From Macrococcoides bohemicum (lineage in GTDB: Bacteria > Bacillota > Bacilli > Staphylococcales > Staphylococcaceae): a DNA stretch of 64,000 nt. Both the position numbers and the translations under genes were made by a program. The stretch is from NCBI RefSeq assembly GCF_003259675.1, contig NZ_PZJG01000001.1, positions 310,001 through 374,000 of the forward strand, read 5' to 3'. The notes beneath the pieces were generated by a model. That model searched no databases. It saw only the letters and a program-made list of their open reading frames with translations, and was not told the DNA's origin. Shown here piece by piece: positions 36,098 to 46,177 of the stretch (position 1 is the stretch's first letter; every line of letters starts with the position of its first letter).

Positions 36098-37834
36098 ATG
36101 TTAGATGTTTTATTTAAGTTAGGATGGTTTTTTAAGCAGGAAAAAAAGAGATATATTTTTGCGGTAATCTTACTCCTTTGTGCGAATGTTACAGAAATAA
36201 TTCCGCCATGGTTAATTGGTAAAACGATTGATTACGTCAATTTAAAAACGTTAACTCAAGATACATTTAAATGGATATTAGTCGTATTTACTGTAACGCT
36301 AGTGTTGAGTTATTTAATCAATTACTTATGGCGATATCTTTTGTTTAATGGTTCACAATTGCTAGAAAGTATGATGCGCAAGAAAATTATGGCAAAGTTT
36401 TTAACAATGAGTCCGAGTTTTTACGAAAAGAATAGAACTGGTGACCTTATGGCAAAGGCAACAAATGATTTGAGTGCCATTCGTCAAACAGTTGGTTTTG
36501 GTATTTTGACATTAATCGATAGTACAACATATATGGTAACAATTATTGCGATGATGGCTCTTGCGATTTCATGGAAATTGACGTTAGCAGCGCTTATTCC
36601 TTTACCATTTTTAGCATATATTGAACAACGTCTCGGGAAAAAGATTCATGAACGTTACACTGTGAGTCAGGATGCATTCGGTGATATGAATGACAGTGTA
36701 CTGGAATCGATAGAAGGCGTCAGGGTAACACGTGCTTTTGCACAGGAAGAACATTTAGATATTCATTTTAAACATATGACGACTGATGTGGTTAACAAAT
36801 TTATTCACGTAGAAAAATTAGATGCTCTGTTCAAACCGATTACGATAATTGTTACATCGTTAAGTTTTATGATAGGTCTCGGTTATGGTAGCTATCTTGT
36901 TAATCAAGGTGAAATTACAGTCGGTGAATTAATTGCCTTCAATGTTTATTTAAATATGCTTGTGTGGCCGATGTTTGCAATTGGGTTATTATTTAATATT
37001 ATGCAACGTGGTAATGCATCGTTAGACCGTGTAATGGAGACATTAAATACTGAAGATGTCATGGAAGATCCGATTGATGCTTCAATTCCAAAGGATCATC
37101 ACGTTTCCTTTGATGCTGTAACTTTCCAGTATCCAACAAGTGAAGAAGAAAATTTGAAGGATATTGATATAGAGGTTAAGGTAGGCGAAACATTAGGTAT
37201 TGTCGGTCCAACGGGAAGTGGTAAGACGACTTTAATCAAGCAGATTTTAAAAGAATATCCGATGGGAGAAGGGAATATTTCTATCGGCAATTTAAGCGTG
37301 AAAGATTTATCCAAGTATGAAGTCCGTAATAAGATAGGCTATGTTTCTCAGGAAAATATATTATTCTCAAGAACAGTAAAAGAAAATATTAAGTTTGGTA
37401 AAGAGGATGCGACGGACGCTGAAATTGCAGAAGCAATTCGTCTTGCCAATTTCACTAAAGATGTTGAGAGACTTCCTCAAGGGTTAGAAACGCTCGTTGG
37501 AGAAAAAGGAATCGCAATTTCAGGTGGACAAAAACAACGTATTTCTATTGCCCGTGCGATGATAAAAAATCCGGATATATTAATATTAGATGATTCATTA
37601 AGTGCTGTAGATGCAAAAACGGAGACAGCGATCATAGAAAATATTCAGGCTTCAAGAAGCGGGAAGACTACGATTATATCAACGCATCGACTTTCAGCTG
37701 TACAACACGCAGATTTAATTGTGGTATTAGATCGCGGAAAAATTATCGAGCGTGGTACTCATGAAGCACTGATAGCGAACAATGGCTGGTACAGGTCGCA
37801 ATTCAATCGTCAACAGTTAGGAGGTGTCTCTTAA
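36098..37834 (+). CDS. Multidrug-type ABC exporter subunit, YheI/BmrC-like
   Basis: A 578-aa half-transporter with six N-terminal membrane spans and a C-terminal ATPase. Walker A is GPTGSGKTT, the signature is ISGGQKQRIS and the Walker B region is ILILDDSLSAVD. Asp replaces the catalytic Glu after Walker B, so its own site is degenerate, as in BmrC of the Bacillus BmrC/BmrD heterodimer. The partner gene starts at the base after its stop. It is preceded by a leader-peptide attenuator, which fits drug-induced expression. The substrate is unknown. Confidence 0.88.
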   Translation: MLDVLFKLGWFFKQEKKRYIFAVILLLCANVTEIIPPWLIGKTIDYVNLKTLTQDTFKWILVVFTVTLVLSYLINYLWRYLLFNGSQLLESMMRKKIMAKFLTMSPSFYEKNRTGDLMAKATNDLSAIRQTVGFGILTLIDSTTYMVTIIAMMALAISWKLTLAALIPLPFLAYIEQRLGKKIHERYTVSQDAFGDMNDSVLESIEGVRVTRAFAQEEHLDIHFKHMTTDVVNKFIHVEKLDALFKPITIIVTSLSFMIGLGYGSYLVNQGEITVGELIAFNVYLNMLVWPMFAIGLLFNIMQRGNASLDRVMETLNTEDVMEDPIDASIPKDHHVSFDAVTFQYPTSEEENLKDIDIEVKVGETLGIVGPTGSGKTTLIKQILKEYPMGEGNISIGNLSVKDLSKYEVRNKIGYVSQENILFSRTVKENIKFGKEDATDAEIAEAIRLANFTKDVERLPQGLETLVGEKGIAISGGQKQRISIARAMIKNPDILILDDSLSAVDAKTETAIIENIQASRSGKTTIISTHRLSAVQHADLIVVLDRGKIIERGTHEALIANNGWYRSQFNRQQLGGVS

Positions 37835-39574
37835 ATGTCGACTACTAAACGTTTATATTTAGAGGCTAAGAAAGAGAGAACTTTATTTATCATAGGTTTT
37901 ATCATATTATTCTTTGCTGTCATTATGGAGCTTATTGGTCCTGTCATCGGGATGTATATTATCGATCACCATATCAAGACAGCAACAGAAGGTATTATTA
38001 ATATGCAGCCGATATTTTTATTGTTAGCAGTATATTTCATCATTGCAATTATCTATGCGATATTAAGTTACTATCAAACAATCTATTTCCAGACAGCCGG
38101 TTCAAATGTTATCAAACACTTACGTACAAATTTATTCAGTCATATACAGAAACTTCCGATTAAGTTTTTTGATAATTTACCAGCTGGAAAAGTTGTAGCA
38201 CGTATCACCAATGACACACAGACAATATTAGAGTTGTTCACAGTGATGCTTCCAACATATATTGCTGGTATGACAAATATCGTCGGAATTATTGCAGTAA
38301 TATTTTACTTTAATGTTAAAGTTGGATTACTGGCACTTATTGTAGTGCCACTATTATTTGGCTGGTTATTAATTTACCGTAAAATCAGCGATAAATATAA
38401 TAATATCGTTCGTGAACGTAATAGTGATATGAATGCCATGTTAAATGAATCAATAAATGGTATGACAATCATTCAAGCATTTAATCAGGAAGAGAAGATT
38501 CAGCAGGAATTTAATCAGTTGAATGAAGAATATTTAAAGAATTACAGCAAGATTATTCAACTTGATTCTATTACGAGTCATAACCTTATGGGTACGATTC
38601 GTTCATTCGTATTTTTAGCGATGATTTACATATTCGGACAATCATTCTTAAGTGCTGAAGCAACACTTACTGCGGGTATGATGTATATATTGGTTGATTA
38701 TTTAACTCGTCTATTTAATCCAATGTTCAATATGGTTAATCAGCTCAGCGTTTTAGAACAGGCGCGTGTGTCAAGTAATCGTGTTTTTGAAATGATGGAT
38801 GAAACAGCAGAAGTTCAGGAAAATAAAATCATGACGCAGTGTGAGGGCCATGTGAAATTTGAAGATGTATCATTCGGATATAAACCTAACGAACTTGTAT
38901 TAAGAAATATCAATATCGATGCTTTACCTGGTGAGACGATTGGTCTCGTTGGTCATACCGGTTCAGGGAAAAGTTCAATTATGAATCTTCTCTTCAGATT
39001 TTATGATCCGACCACGGGTCGCATAACAATTGATGGTATTGATACAACGTCTGTTACTAAACAATCAATGCGTCAATTTATGGGTATCGTATTGCAGGAT
39101 CCGTATCTTTATTCAGGAACGATTCTTTCAAACATCACTTTAAATGATCCTAAAATTACTCGAGAGATGGCGATTGATGCACTGGAACGCGTGGGTGGAT
39201 ATAGAGTGTTACAGTCACTAGAAAATGGCATTGACACAGAAGTAGTAGAACGTGGATCGACGCTTTCAAGTGGTCAACGCCAGTTAATATCATTTGCAAG
39301 GGCGCTGGCATTCAATCCTAAAATATTAATATTAGATGAAGCGACTGCTAGTATTGATTCAGAAACAGAATCTGTCATTCAGCAAGCGATGGATGTGTTA
39401 AAAGAAGGCCGAACAACATTTATTATTGCACACCGATTATCTACCATTAAACATGCTGATGAAATTATTGTTCTGGATAAAGGGGAAATTATCGAACGCG
39501 GTACACATGATATATTAGTCGAAAAAGGTGATGTTTATGCTAAAATGTATGCATTGCAATCAGGCGGGAAATAA
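37835..39574 (+). CDS. Multidrug-type ABC exporter subunit, YheH/BmrD-like
   Basis: The second half-transporter (579 aa) has six N-terminal spans and an ATPase with Walker A GHTGSGKSS, a non-standard signature LSSGQRQLIS and a full catalytic Walker B ILILDEATASID. Together with the upstream subunit it makes an asymmetric heterodimer with one working catalytic site, as expected for this class. The start directly abuts the stop of the first subunit and the ribosome-binding site GGAGGTG lies in its end. Confidence 0.88.
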   Translation: MSTTKRLYLEAKKERTLFIIGFIILFFAVIMELIGPVIGMYIIDHHIKTATEGIINMQPIFLLLAVYFIIAIIYAILSYYQTIYFQTAGSNVIKHLRTNLFSHIQKLPIKFFDNLPAGKVVARITNDTQTILELFTVMLPTYIAGMTNIVGIIAVIFYFNVKVGLLALIVVPLLFGWLLIYRKISDKYNNIVRERNSDMNAMLNESINGMTIIQAFNQEEKIQQEFNQLNEEYLKNYSKIIQLDSITSHNLMGTIRSFVFLAMIYIFGQSFLSAEATLTAGMMYILVDYLTRLFNPMFNMVNQLSVLEQARVSSNRVFEMMDETAEVQENKIMTQCEGHVKFEDVSFGYKPNELVLRNINIDALPGETIGLVGHTGSGKSSIMNLLFRFYDPTTGRITIDGIDTTSVTKQSMRQFMGIVLQDPYLYSGTILSNITLNDPKITREMAIDALERVGGYRVLQSLENGIDTEVVERGSTLSSGQRQLISFARALAFNPKILILDEATASIDSETESVIQQAMDVLKEGRTTFIIAHRLSTIKHADEIIVLDKGEIIERGTHDILVEKGDVYAKMYALQSGGK

Positions 39575-39587
39575 TCGAGGTGTAAAT

Positions 39588-40067
39588 ATGTATAATATTA
39601 TTCCGATGCATCGAACTGCTGCCGAAGAAATAAGCATATGGGATTTTGGCAAAGGATATGAATTTTATAACATAGAAGAAGATCCGTATGTTATAGAGAC
39701 ATTTTTGAATGGTCATTATTATATTGTCTATAAAAATGATGAAATTTTTGGCTTTTTCTGTGATGGTGAAAGTGCGAGAATCAATGAAACATATCCTGAA
39801 GATGATGATATCTTAGATGTTGGATTCGCATTAAACCCGCATTGGATCGGTCAAAAAATGGGTGAGCAGCTATTAAATATTATGTTCCAGTATTATCATG
39901 CTCTTTATGACGTTCATATATTTCGGGTAACGGTAGCTTCATTCAATGTAAGAGGTATTAAACTATATGAAAGAATGGGATTTTACGAAGTAAATACGTT
40001 TTACGAAACGATTGATAATGAAAATATTAAATTTATAGTAATGTGCTATAATCAATCCCAAGACTGA
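39588..40067 (+). CDS. GNAT-family N-acetyltransferase
   Basis: From the ATG at 39588, placed after GAGGTG, the protein is 159 aa. It has the GNAT core: VGFALNPHWIGQKMGEQLLN (acetyl-CoA-binding region, here IGQKMG) and FRVTVASFNVRGIKLYERMG with the usual Asn and Tyr-Glu-Arg-x-Gly. The substrate cannot be told. It follows the exporter pair by 13 bases and probably shares its transcript. Confidence 0.85.
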   Translation: MYNIIPMHRTAAEEISIWDFGKGYEFYNIEEDPYVIETFLNGHYYIVYKNDEIFGFFCDGESARINETYPEDDDILDVGFALNPHWIGQKMGEQLLNIMFQYYHALYDVHIFRVTVASFNVRGIKLYERMGFYEVNTFYETIDNENIKFIVMCYNQSQD

Positions 40068-40118
40068 TGAAACTTTTTCTAAATAACGTTAAGATTGTAT
40101 CAGAAAGTAGGGGATACA

Positions 40119-40535
40119 ATGTTTAAGTTAATCAGAAGACTTATTAAAATAAGTCTACTTGTAGTTATAAGTGTTATGATATATTTTATCTTTGTCACTA
40201 ATCCATTTAATGGTGAGGCAAATCAAGCAGTTAATGAACCTGTTCAAAATGCATCGACGTATACTTTAGAAGATAATGTGCTATTTAGAAATATTCCATT
40301 ATCTCAGGTGAAGAATGCATTTAATTTTATGGATAAGCAGGAATTTATGGATGTATCCGGATTAACTCGAATGGGTTATAATGATGAATACTTAATTGGT
40401 CAGCGGGGCAGTGACTTTATCATGTATCGATTTGGTGAAAATAAATTATCTGTATTTCAATCAGAAAATGATTTATATCATGCTCTTAGTGAACGTCAGC
40501 AATCTATTGATATGAAAGATAAAAGTTTTTATTAA
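40119..40535 (+). CDS. Membrane-anchored hypothetical protein, possibly DUF4930
   Basis: The 138-aa protein has one N-terminal membrane span (LLVVISVMIYFIFVTNPF, about residues 13-30) and an extracellular domain with VLFRNIPLSQVKNAFNFM, LTRMGYNDEYLIGQRGSDF and MYRFGENKLSVFQ. This resembles a family of staphylococcal proteins of unknown function annotated DUF4930; the match is from memory and uncertain. The ATG at 40119 follows TAGGGGA. A terminator follows. Confidence 0.65.
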   Translation: MFKLIRRLIKISLLVVISVMIYFIFVTNPFNGEANQAVNEPVQNASTYTLEDNVLFRNIPLSQVKNAFNFMDKQEFMDVSGLTRMGYNDEYLIGQRGSDFIMYRFGENKLSVFQSENDLYHALSERQQSIDMKDKSFY

Positions 40536-40548
40536 AGGTTAGAGATTC

Positions 40549-40595
40549 TAAAGGGTCTGGAGATAAAATTTATTTCCGGACCTTTATTTTGTTTT
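40549..40595 (+). terminator. Intrinsic terminator
   Basis: AAAGGGTCTGGA (about 40549-40560) pairs imperfectly with TCCGGACCTTT (about 40573-40583), followed by a T-rich run. It separates the exporter-GNAT group from nagZ. Confidence 0.7.
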
Positions 40596-40669
40596 TCTAA
40601 TAATTTTGTTTATAATAAATACGGTATATGTAGTAACATCAATCATTTTGACTGGATGGAGTTGTTTTT

Positions 40670-41815
40670 TTGTTTTATTTTAATAAACCAATCCGCATCA
40701 TATTTTTAGCTATTGTTTGTCTCCTATTATCATCATGTAATCAACAATATAGTTTTAAGTCACAGTACAGCACTCCGACTATAAAACCGCTAAATCAAGT
40801 TTCGCTCTTGCCGTATATAATGAGTAAAATGACATTAGAACAAAAGATTGCGCAGCAATTTATTTTAGGTTTTCACGGCACGACATATAATAATGTGTTG
40901 GAAGAATATAATCAGCTGAATATTGGCGGGGTGATTTTATTTGCCCGAAATATCCAGTCAGTTGAACAAACAAGATTGCTTAATCAAACAATTTACGACC
41001 AAAATAAAGGTGTTCCAATGTTTATAGCGGTGGATCAGGAGGGTGGACGTGTGAATCGTTTCCCCGCGGGCATTCAGAATGTTGAACCTGCATTTCAAAT
41101 TCGTAGCAATGGTGATCCGCGCGTTGCCTATGACAAGGGTGAATACATTGGAAGACGATTAAATGCATTAGGATTCAATGTAGACTTTGCACCATCTTTA
41201 GATATTTGGAGTAATCCCGCAAATAAAGTAATCGGGGATCGTAGTTTTGGTACGACTTATCAGGACGTCATAAAGTATGGCTTACCTTTTAATAGAGGAA
41301 TTAATGATCAGGATGTTATTACGAGTGCGAAACACTTTCCTGGGCATGGTGATACTTTTACTGATAGTCATGAATCTTTGCCGGTAAGTCATCTGACAGA
41401 GAAACGTTTATTTGATAGTGAGTTACAACCATTTAAGGCAGCGATTAAGGATGATATCGATATGATTATGGTCAGCCACATATTATTCCCGGCAGTTGAT
41501 GCAAACGCCCCGAGTTCAATGAGTAAAGCTATGGTTACAGATATACTCAAGCAAAAATTAGGCTATAAAGGTGTCATAGTTACCGACGATCTGGCCATGG
41601 GTGCTGTTATTAAAAATTACACACGAGAGCAGGCACTAATTAATGCAATAAATGCCGGTGAAACATGTTTATTGATTGGTTCAGATATTGGTGATATTCG
41701 CTATCAGATAGAATTTATTAAATCACAAGTGAAATCCGGTAAGATAGATGAGAACATTATTGATGAAAATGTTCAAAAAATACTCAAGTTAAAGCAAAAA
41801 TATGGTATCGTATAA
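40670..41815 (+). CDS. nagZ: Beta-N-acetylhexosaminidase NagZ-like lipoprotein (GH3)
   Basis: The enzyme releases N-acetylglucosamine from cell-wall fragments. The TTG start at 40670 is eight bases after GGATGGAG and gives a lipoprotein signal: hydrophobic IIFLAIVCLLL then the lipobox LSSC (Cys about 23). The glycosidase motif KHFPGHGDTFTDSHESLP contains the His-Asp pair characteristic of NagZ, and the nucleophile is in VIVTDDLAMGAV. The length (381 aa) includes the usual single GH3 barrel. It acts outside the membrane in wall turnover. Confidence 0.9.
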   Translation: MFYFNKPIRIIFLAIVCLLLSSCNQQYSFKSQYSTPTIKPLNQVSLLPYIMSKMTLEQKIAQQFILGFHGTTYNNVLEEYNQLNIGGVILFARNIQSVEQTRLLNQTIYDQNKGVPMFIAVDQEGGRVNRFPAGIQNVEPAFQIRSNGDPRVAYDKGEYIGRRLNALGFNVDFAPSLDIWSNPANKVIGDRSFGTTYQDVIKYGLPFNRGINDQDVITSAKHFPGHGDTFTDSHESLPVSHLTEKRLFDSELQPFKAAIKDDIDMIMVSHILFPAVDANAPSSMSKAMVTDILKQKLGYKGVIVTDDLAMGAVIKNYTREQALINAINAGETCLLIGSDIGDIRYQIEFIKSQVKSGKIDENIIDENVQKILKLKQKYGIV

Positions 41816-41847
41816 TATATTAAAGTCATTTTAATGAGGTGTTAAGT

Positions 41848-42708
41848 TTGCCCAATTTTTATAAGAGAAATAAATTAGTTTTCTTTCTTTTTGGACTCAT
41901 CATATTTATGGTTCTGGTTGGATTTTCACTGAGAGAAAGAGAAACAACGACAGTTGAATCATTTGTAGGAGATACAACTGCCATCGGTCAAAGAATCGTG
42001 TCATATCCTGCAATGTTTGTTACAGGTAATTTCGGTAATCTCATTAATATGTGGGATGCAAATGAAGAAAACAAAAAGCTGAAAGAAAAGATAAAAGGTT
42101 TTGCTCAAGTTGAAGCTGATAATTATCGTCTAGAAAAAGAAAATCAGGAACTAAGACAAGCATTAAAAACGGATAGTATTTCACAATATGATCCCGTGAT
42201 TTCTACGATAATCGCTAGAAATCAGGATCAATGGATGAATACTTTTATCGTAAATAAAGGTAAATCATCTGGCATACGTGAAAATATGGCTGTGCTTACA
42301 ACTGAAGGCTTAGTAGGACGTATAAAGAAGGTTAACAGTTATTCTTCACAAGTAGAATTAATCACTTCAAGCATAAAATCTAGTAAGATTAGTGTTACAT
42401 TGCAGCAAGAAGGTCAGGATATATTTGGTATGATTGATCATTTTGATGAAAGTAAGAATTTACTTGTCTTATCTGATATAGATAATAATGTGAAAGTTAA
42501 ACTTGGAACAAAAGTAGTTACAAGTGGACTTGGTGGTCAATTCCCTAAAGGCATCTTAATTGGAGAAGTAAAGAAAGTTGAAAATGATGAATTTGGATTG
42601 AGTCAAATTGCATATGTGGAAACGCAAGCTGATATTAATGAACTCACACAAGTTTATGTTGCTAAAAAAAGTCCTAAAGTGATTTCATTAGAAGGAAGTG
42701 GCGAGTAA
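41848..42708 (+). CDS. mreC: Rod-shape determining protein MreC
   Basis: MreC organises the peptidoglycan-synthesis machinery at the membrane. The TTG at 41848, eight bases after GAGG (41836-41839), gives MPNFYKRNKLVFFLFGLIIF, the usual staphylococcal-type start; a GTG at 41839 overlaps the ribosome-binding site. One membrane span is followed by a coiled coil (NEENKKLKEKIKGFAQVEAD) and the beta-domain (VNKGKSSGIRENMAVLTTEG). mreD starts at the last base of its stop. Confidence 0.9.
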   Translation: MPNFYKRNKLVFFLFGLIIFMVLVGFSLRERETTTVESFVGDTTAIGQRIVSYPAMFVTGNFGNLINMWDANEENKKLKEKIKGFAQVEADNYRLEKENQELRQALKTDSISQYDPVISTIIARNQDQWMNTFIVNKGKSSGIRENMAVLTTEGLVGRIKKVNSYSSQVELITSSIKSSKISVTLQQEGQDIFGMIDHFDESKNLLVLSDIDNNVKVKLGTKVVTSGLGGQFPKGILIGEVKKVENDEFGLSQIAYVETQADINELTQVYVAKKSPKVISLEGSGE

Positions 42709-43211
42709 TGCAGCTTGTGATTATGCCGCTTATTGCGCTCATATTGTTTTACATTGATTCATTAATCAACTCAATTTGGCCGATCACTATTTTCAATGTT
42801 GATTATTTTTTTAAAGCACATTTATTATTTATGTATTTGTTGATAATAACGGTATATAAAAATCCGAAAGTAGCATTGATACTAGGTGTGTTATTTGGAA
42901 TCATTTCAGATATTTATTTTGGCACAATCTATGGTATATATCTATTCGGTTTTATCATTGCTATACTTCTTATGAATCAATTATTTAAAGTCTTTTACAA
43001 AGATTTAAAGATGATGATTGTATTGTTCTTAGGATTTATCTTTCTGTTTGAAAACTTTTATTACATTGTCTTTGCAATTCTTGGAATTGCACATATCAAT
43101 TATTTTTTATTTTTGTGGACACATGTTTTACCGTCGTTACTTATCAACTTCATTTTAATACTAGTCGTCTTTCCACTTATCCTGAAATTACTTGATAAGT
43201 ATATGAAATAA
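42708..43211 (+). CDS. mreD: Rod-shape determining protein MreD
   Basis: A 167-aa integral membrane protein with about five spans. MreD is poorly conserved; the call relies on its one-base overlap with mreC, its length and its hydrophobic pattern with GVLFGIISDIYFGTIYGIYL, typical of the family. It works with MreC in cell-wall growth. Confidence 0.88.
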   Translation: MQLVIMPLIALILFYIDSLINSIWPITIFNVDYFFKAHLLFMYLLIITVYKNPKVALILGVLFGIISDIYFGTIYGIYLFGFIIAILLMNQLFKVFYKDLKMMIVLFLGFIFLFENFYYIVFAILGIAHINYFLFLWTHVLPSLLINFILILVVFPLILKLLDKYMK

Positions 43212-43214
43212 TGA

Positions 43215-43351
43215 TTGACGGCGCATGTTTAAAATGATAATATATTGAAGTTGAGTAGTTTCAAAAGCTACATACAACCGCACAACTTTAGGTTTCAAGT
43301 GAGTAATCCACCTGAAGATGGCGTGACTTAAATAAAATAGGAGGTGCAAGT
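43215..43351 (+). promoter_or_regulatory. Promoter and L21-type leader of rplU
   Basis: TTGACG (43215-43220) and TAATAT (43238-43243) form a promoter. The roughly 100-base untranslated leader contains AAGCTACATACAACCGCAC, CAAGTGAGTAATCCACC and GATGGCGTGACTTAAAT. Those are the pieces of the L21 ribosomal protein leader found ahead of rplU in Firmicutes, which is thought to allow autogenous control. Confidence 0.75.
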
Positions 43352-43660
43352 ATGTTTGCAATTATTGAAACTGGTGGGAAACAATTAAAAGTTGAACAAG
43401 GTCAAGAAATCTGGGTTGAGAAATTAGACGCAGAAGCTGGTTCAACATTCACGTTTGATCAAGTATTAATGGTTGGTGGAGATTCAGTTAAAGTAGGTTC
43501 ACCTGTAGTTGAAGGTGCTACTGTTACAGCGAAAGTTGAAAAACACGGTCGCGGTAAAAAAATCACTGTATTCAAATACAAACCAAAGAAAAACTACAAA
43601 CGTAAACAAGGTCATCGTCAACCTTACACTAAATTAGTTATCGAAGCGATTAACGCGTAA
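43352..43660 (+). CDS. rplU: Ribosomal protein L21
   Basis: L21 binds 23S rRNA in the large subunit. The 102-aa protein begins [20 protein letters not shown] and ends [16 protein letters not shown], both standard. It has a strong ribosome-binding site TAGGAGGTG and its stop overlaps the prp start by one base. Confidence 0.98.
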   Translation: MFAIIETGGKQLKVEQGQEIWVEKLDAEAGSTFTFDQVLMVGGDSVKVGSPVVEGATVTAKVEKHGRGKKITVFKYKPKKNYKRKQGHRQPYTKLVIEAINA

Positions 43661-43980
43661 TGATTAACGTTACTATCTTAGTAAATGATGAAGGTCAAGT
43701 GACTCAGTTTACTATGGAAGGACATGCAGATAGTGCACCACACGGACAGGATCTTGTTTGTGCAGGCGCTTCAGCAATCGTCTTTGGTAGTATGAATGCA
43801 GTGATTGGTTTGACAGATGAACGACCGGACATTGATTATGCGGATGATGGTGGTTACTTTACTGCAAGGGTCGTTGACCTGAACAATAAAGAAGCACAAC
43901 TGATTATTCAATCAATGCTCGTGTCATTACAGACGATTGAAGCTGAATACGGACAATATATTAAACTAAACTATAAGTGA
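43660..43980 (+). CDS. prp: Ribosomal-processing cysteine protease Prp
   Basis: Prp removes the N-terminal extension of L27 in Firmicutes. The 106-aa protein carries the catalytic His in EGHADSAPHG and the catalytic Cys in DLVCAGASAIVFG. It lies between rplU and rpmA as in related species, and rpmA here carries the matching cleavage sequence. Confidence 0.95.
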   Translation: MINVTILVNDEGQVTQFTMEGHADSAPHGQDLVCAGASAIVFGSMNAVIGLTDERPDIDYADDGGYFTARVVDLNNKEAQLIIQSMLVSLQTIEAEYGQYIKLNYK

Positions 43981-43987
43981 GGTGTAA

Positions 43988-44275
<288 letters not shown>

Positions 44276-44286
44276 TTAGATGATTA

Positions 44287-44321
44287 GGGACTGAGACATA
44301 ACCATGTCTCAGTTCTTTTTT
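44287..44321 (+). terminator. Intrinsic terminator after rpmA
   Basis: GGACTGAGACAT (44288-44299) pairs with ATGTCTCAGTTC (44304-44315) with one wobble, followed by T residues. Confidence 0.88.
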
Positions 44322-44382
44322 CATTTGTTTACCTCAGTCGTACAATTATTTAATCCATGATATAATGTGAGCAGGTGATTTA

Positions 44383-44865
44383 ATGCATAATATTGAAACT
44401 TATATGAAAACTAAACATGATCTTGCAAACCAATTGCAGTTGTTAGATGCTTATTTTACATTTGGCCAAGTAGATAAAGCAGAGCGCTTATCTAAAAACA
44501 TCGTTGCACAATTTAGGGATGAACAACAATTCCTAAAATTAAGTTGTCCCAAATCCATACAGTATTACGTCGATACTACATTAGATGAACGTTTGTTTGA
44601 ATGGGCATTTGAAATTGAGCTTCTAACCAGTGCAATTGGCAATTATGATGAAACATTAAAAACGTTTATTCAAACATGTATAATGGATTACAAAAATAGA
44701 GTTGATACTAAATCATTAGTTACAATGAGTTTATTTGAGACAGATGATGAGATTGAATGTATTTTCGCATTAACAGGCAATATTAAAGACACGTCAAATG
44801 TATTATCAAACTGTGCATTGGCGAATGACGAAATTATCGAATACAAGTTAGAAATAAGAAAATAA
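44383..44865 (+). CDS. Spo0B-like histidine phosphotransferase-type protein
   Basis: The 160-aa protein has near its start [22 protein letters not shown]. This fits the Spo0B/sensor-kinase dimerisation pattern His-Asp-x2-Asn-x-Leu-Gln, in which the His is phosphorylated. In Bacillus spo0B occupies exactly this place, between rpmA and obg. The organism is not expected to sporulate, so this is a retained relative with another or no role. The C-terminal part ([14 protein letters not shown]) is weakly conserved. It has its own promoter-like TATAAT near 44361 and a ribosome-binding site CAGGTGA. Confidence 0.7.
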   Translation: MHNIETYMKTKHDLANQLQLLDAYFTFGQVDKAERLSKNIVAQFRDEQQFLKLSCPKSIQYYVDTTLDERLFEWAFEIELLTSAIGNYDETLKTFIQTCIMDYKNRVDTKSLVTMSLFETDDEIECIFALTGNIKDTSNVLSNCALANDEIIEYKLEIRK

Positions 44866-44876
44866 GAGGTGTTTAT

Positions 44877-46166
44877 ATGTTTATAGATCAGGTCAAGATT
44901 AATTTAAAAGCAGGAGACGGTGGTAACGGTATCGTTGCCTATCGTCGTGAAAAATATGTGCCATTAGGTGGACCTGCTGGAGGAGATGGTGGTAAAGGGG
45001 CCTCTATTATATTCCAGGTAGATGAAGGTTTACGTACATTATTAGATTTCCGTTTCCAACGTATGTTCAAAGCTGAAAAAGGTGAGAATGGTCAGACAAG
45101 CAACATGCATGGAAGAGGAGCAAAAGATTTAATATTAAAAGTACCACCTGGCACGATTGTTAAAAACGCTGAAACCGGAGAAATTATTGCAGATTTAGTG
45201 TTACACGAACAAAGTGCAGTAGTAGCCAAAGGTGGACGTGGTGGACGTGGTAATTCACGATTTGCATCAGCAAGTAACCCTGCACCAGACTTCTGTGAAA
45301 ATGGTGAACCAGGTGAAGAATTAGAAGTTTCTTTAGAACTTAAATTATTAGCCGACGTTGGTTTAGTTGGTTATCCAAGTGTTGGAAAATCAACGTTGCT
45401 TTCAATTGTTTCTAAAGCGAAGCCAAAAATTGGTGCTTATCATTTTACTACAATTAAACCCAATTTAGGTGTTGTACAAACAAAAGATAACCGTAGTTTT
45501 GTAATGGCTGATTTACCTGGTCTAATAGAAGGTGCTTCTGAGGGTGTTGGTTTAGGGCATCAATTCTTAAAGCACGTTGAACGTACACGCGTTATTATTC
45601 ATATTATTGATATGGGACGTACGGATGGTCGTGATCCATATCAAGACTACGTTACTATCAATAAAGAGTTAGAAAACTATAATAAGAAATTAGCACGACG
45701 CCCACAAATTGTCGTTGCAAACAAGATGGATATGCCAAATGCGGATGAATATTTAGCAGAATTCAAAGAAAAAATGGGTGATGATGTTGAAATTATTGAA
45801 TTAAGCGCAGCAACTTACCAAAACATAGATACGTTATTATATCGAGCAGCAGACTTATTAGATGCAACGAAAGATGTTGATTATGACATTGATGAAGAAG
45901 ATACTGCAGTTCACCGTGTAATGTATAAACATGAAAAATCTGCAGATCACTTTGAAATTACACGAGCAGATGATGGTGCTTATGTTGTTAGTGGTGACTC
46001 AATCGAACGTTTATTCAAGATGACAGACTTCACACGTGATGCATCTGTGCGTCGTTTCGCACGTCAAATGCGTACGATGGGTATCGACGACGCATTACGT
46101 GAACGTGGCTGTAAAAATGGAGACATCGTTCGAATTATGCGCGGTGAGTTTGAATTTGTAGAGTAG
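44877..46166 (+). CDS. obg: GTPase Obg
   Basis: Obg is an essential GTPase linked to ribosome assembly and the stress response. The 429-aa protein has the glycine-rich Obg fold ([20 protein letters not shown]), then the G domain with G1 GYPSVGKST (about 164-172), G3 DLPGLIEGA and G4 NKMD, and the C-terminal OCT domain. It follows the Spo0B-like gene by 11 bases. Confidence 0.98.
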   Translation: MFIDQVKINLKAGDGGNGIVAYRREKYVPLGGPAGGDGGKGASIIFQVDEGLRTLLDFRFQRMFKAEKGENGQTSNMHGRGAKDLILKVPPGTIVKNAETGEIIADLVLHEQSAVVAKGGRGGRGNSRFASASNPAPDFCENGEPGEELEVSLELKLLADVGLVGYPSVGKSTLLSIVSKAKPKIGAYHFTTIKPNLGVVQTKDNRSFVMADLPGLIEGASEGVGLGHQFLKHVERTRVIIHIIDMGRTDGRDPYQDYVTINKELENYNKKLARRPQIVVANKMDMPNADEYLAEFKEKMGDDVEIIELSAATYQNIDTLLYRAADLLDATKDVDYDIDEEDTAVHRVMYKHEKSADHFEITRADDGAYVVSGDSIERLFKMTDFTRDASVRRFARQMRTMGIDDALRERGCKNGDIVRIMRGEFEFVE

Positions 46167-46177
46167 CAGGTGAAGAT

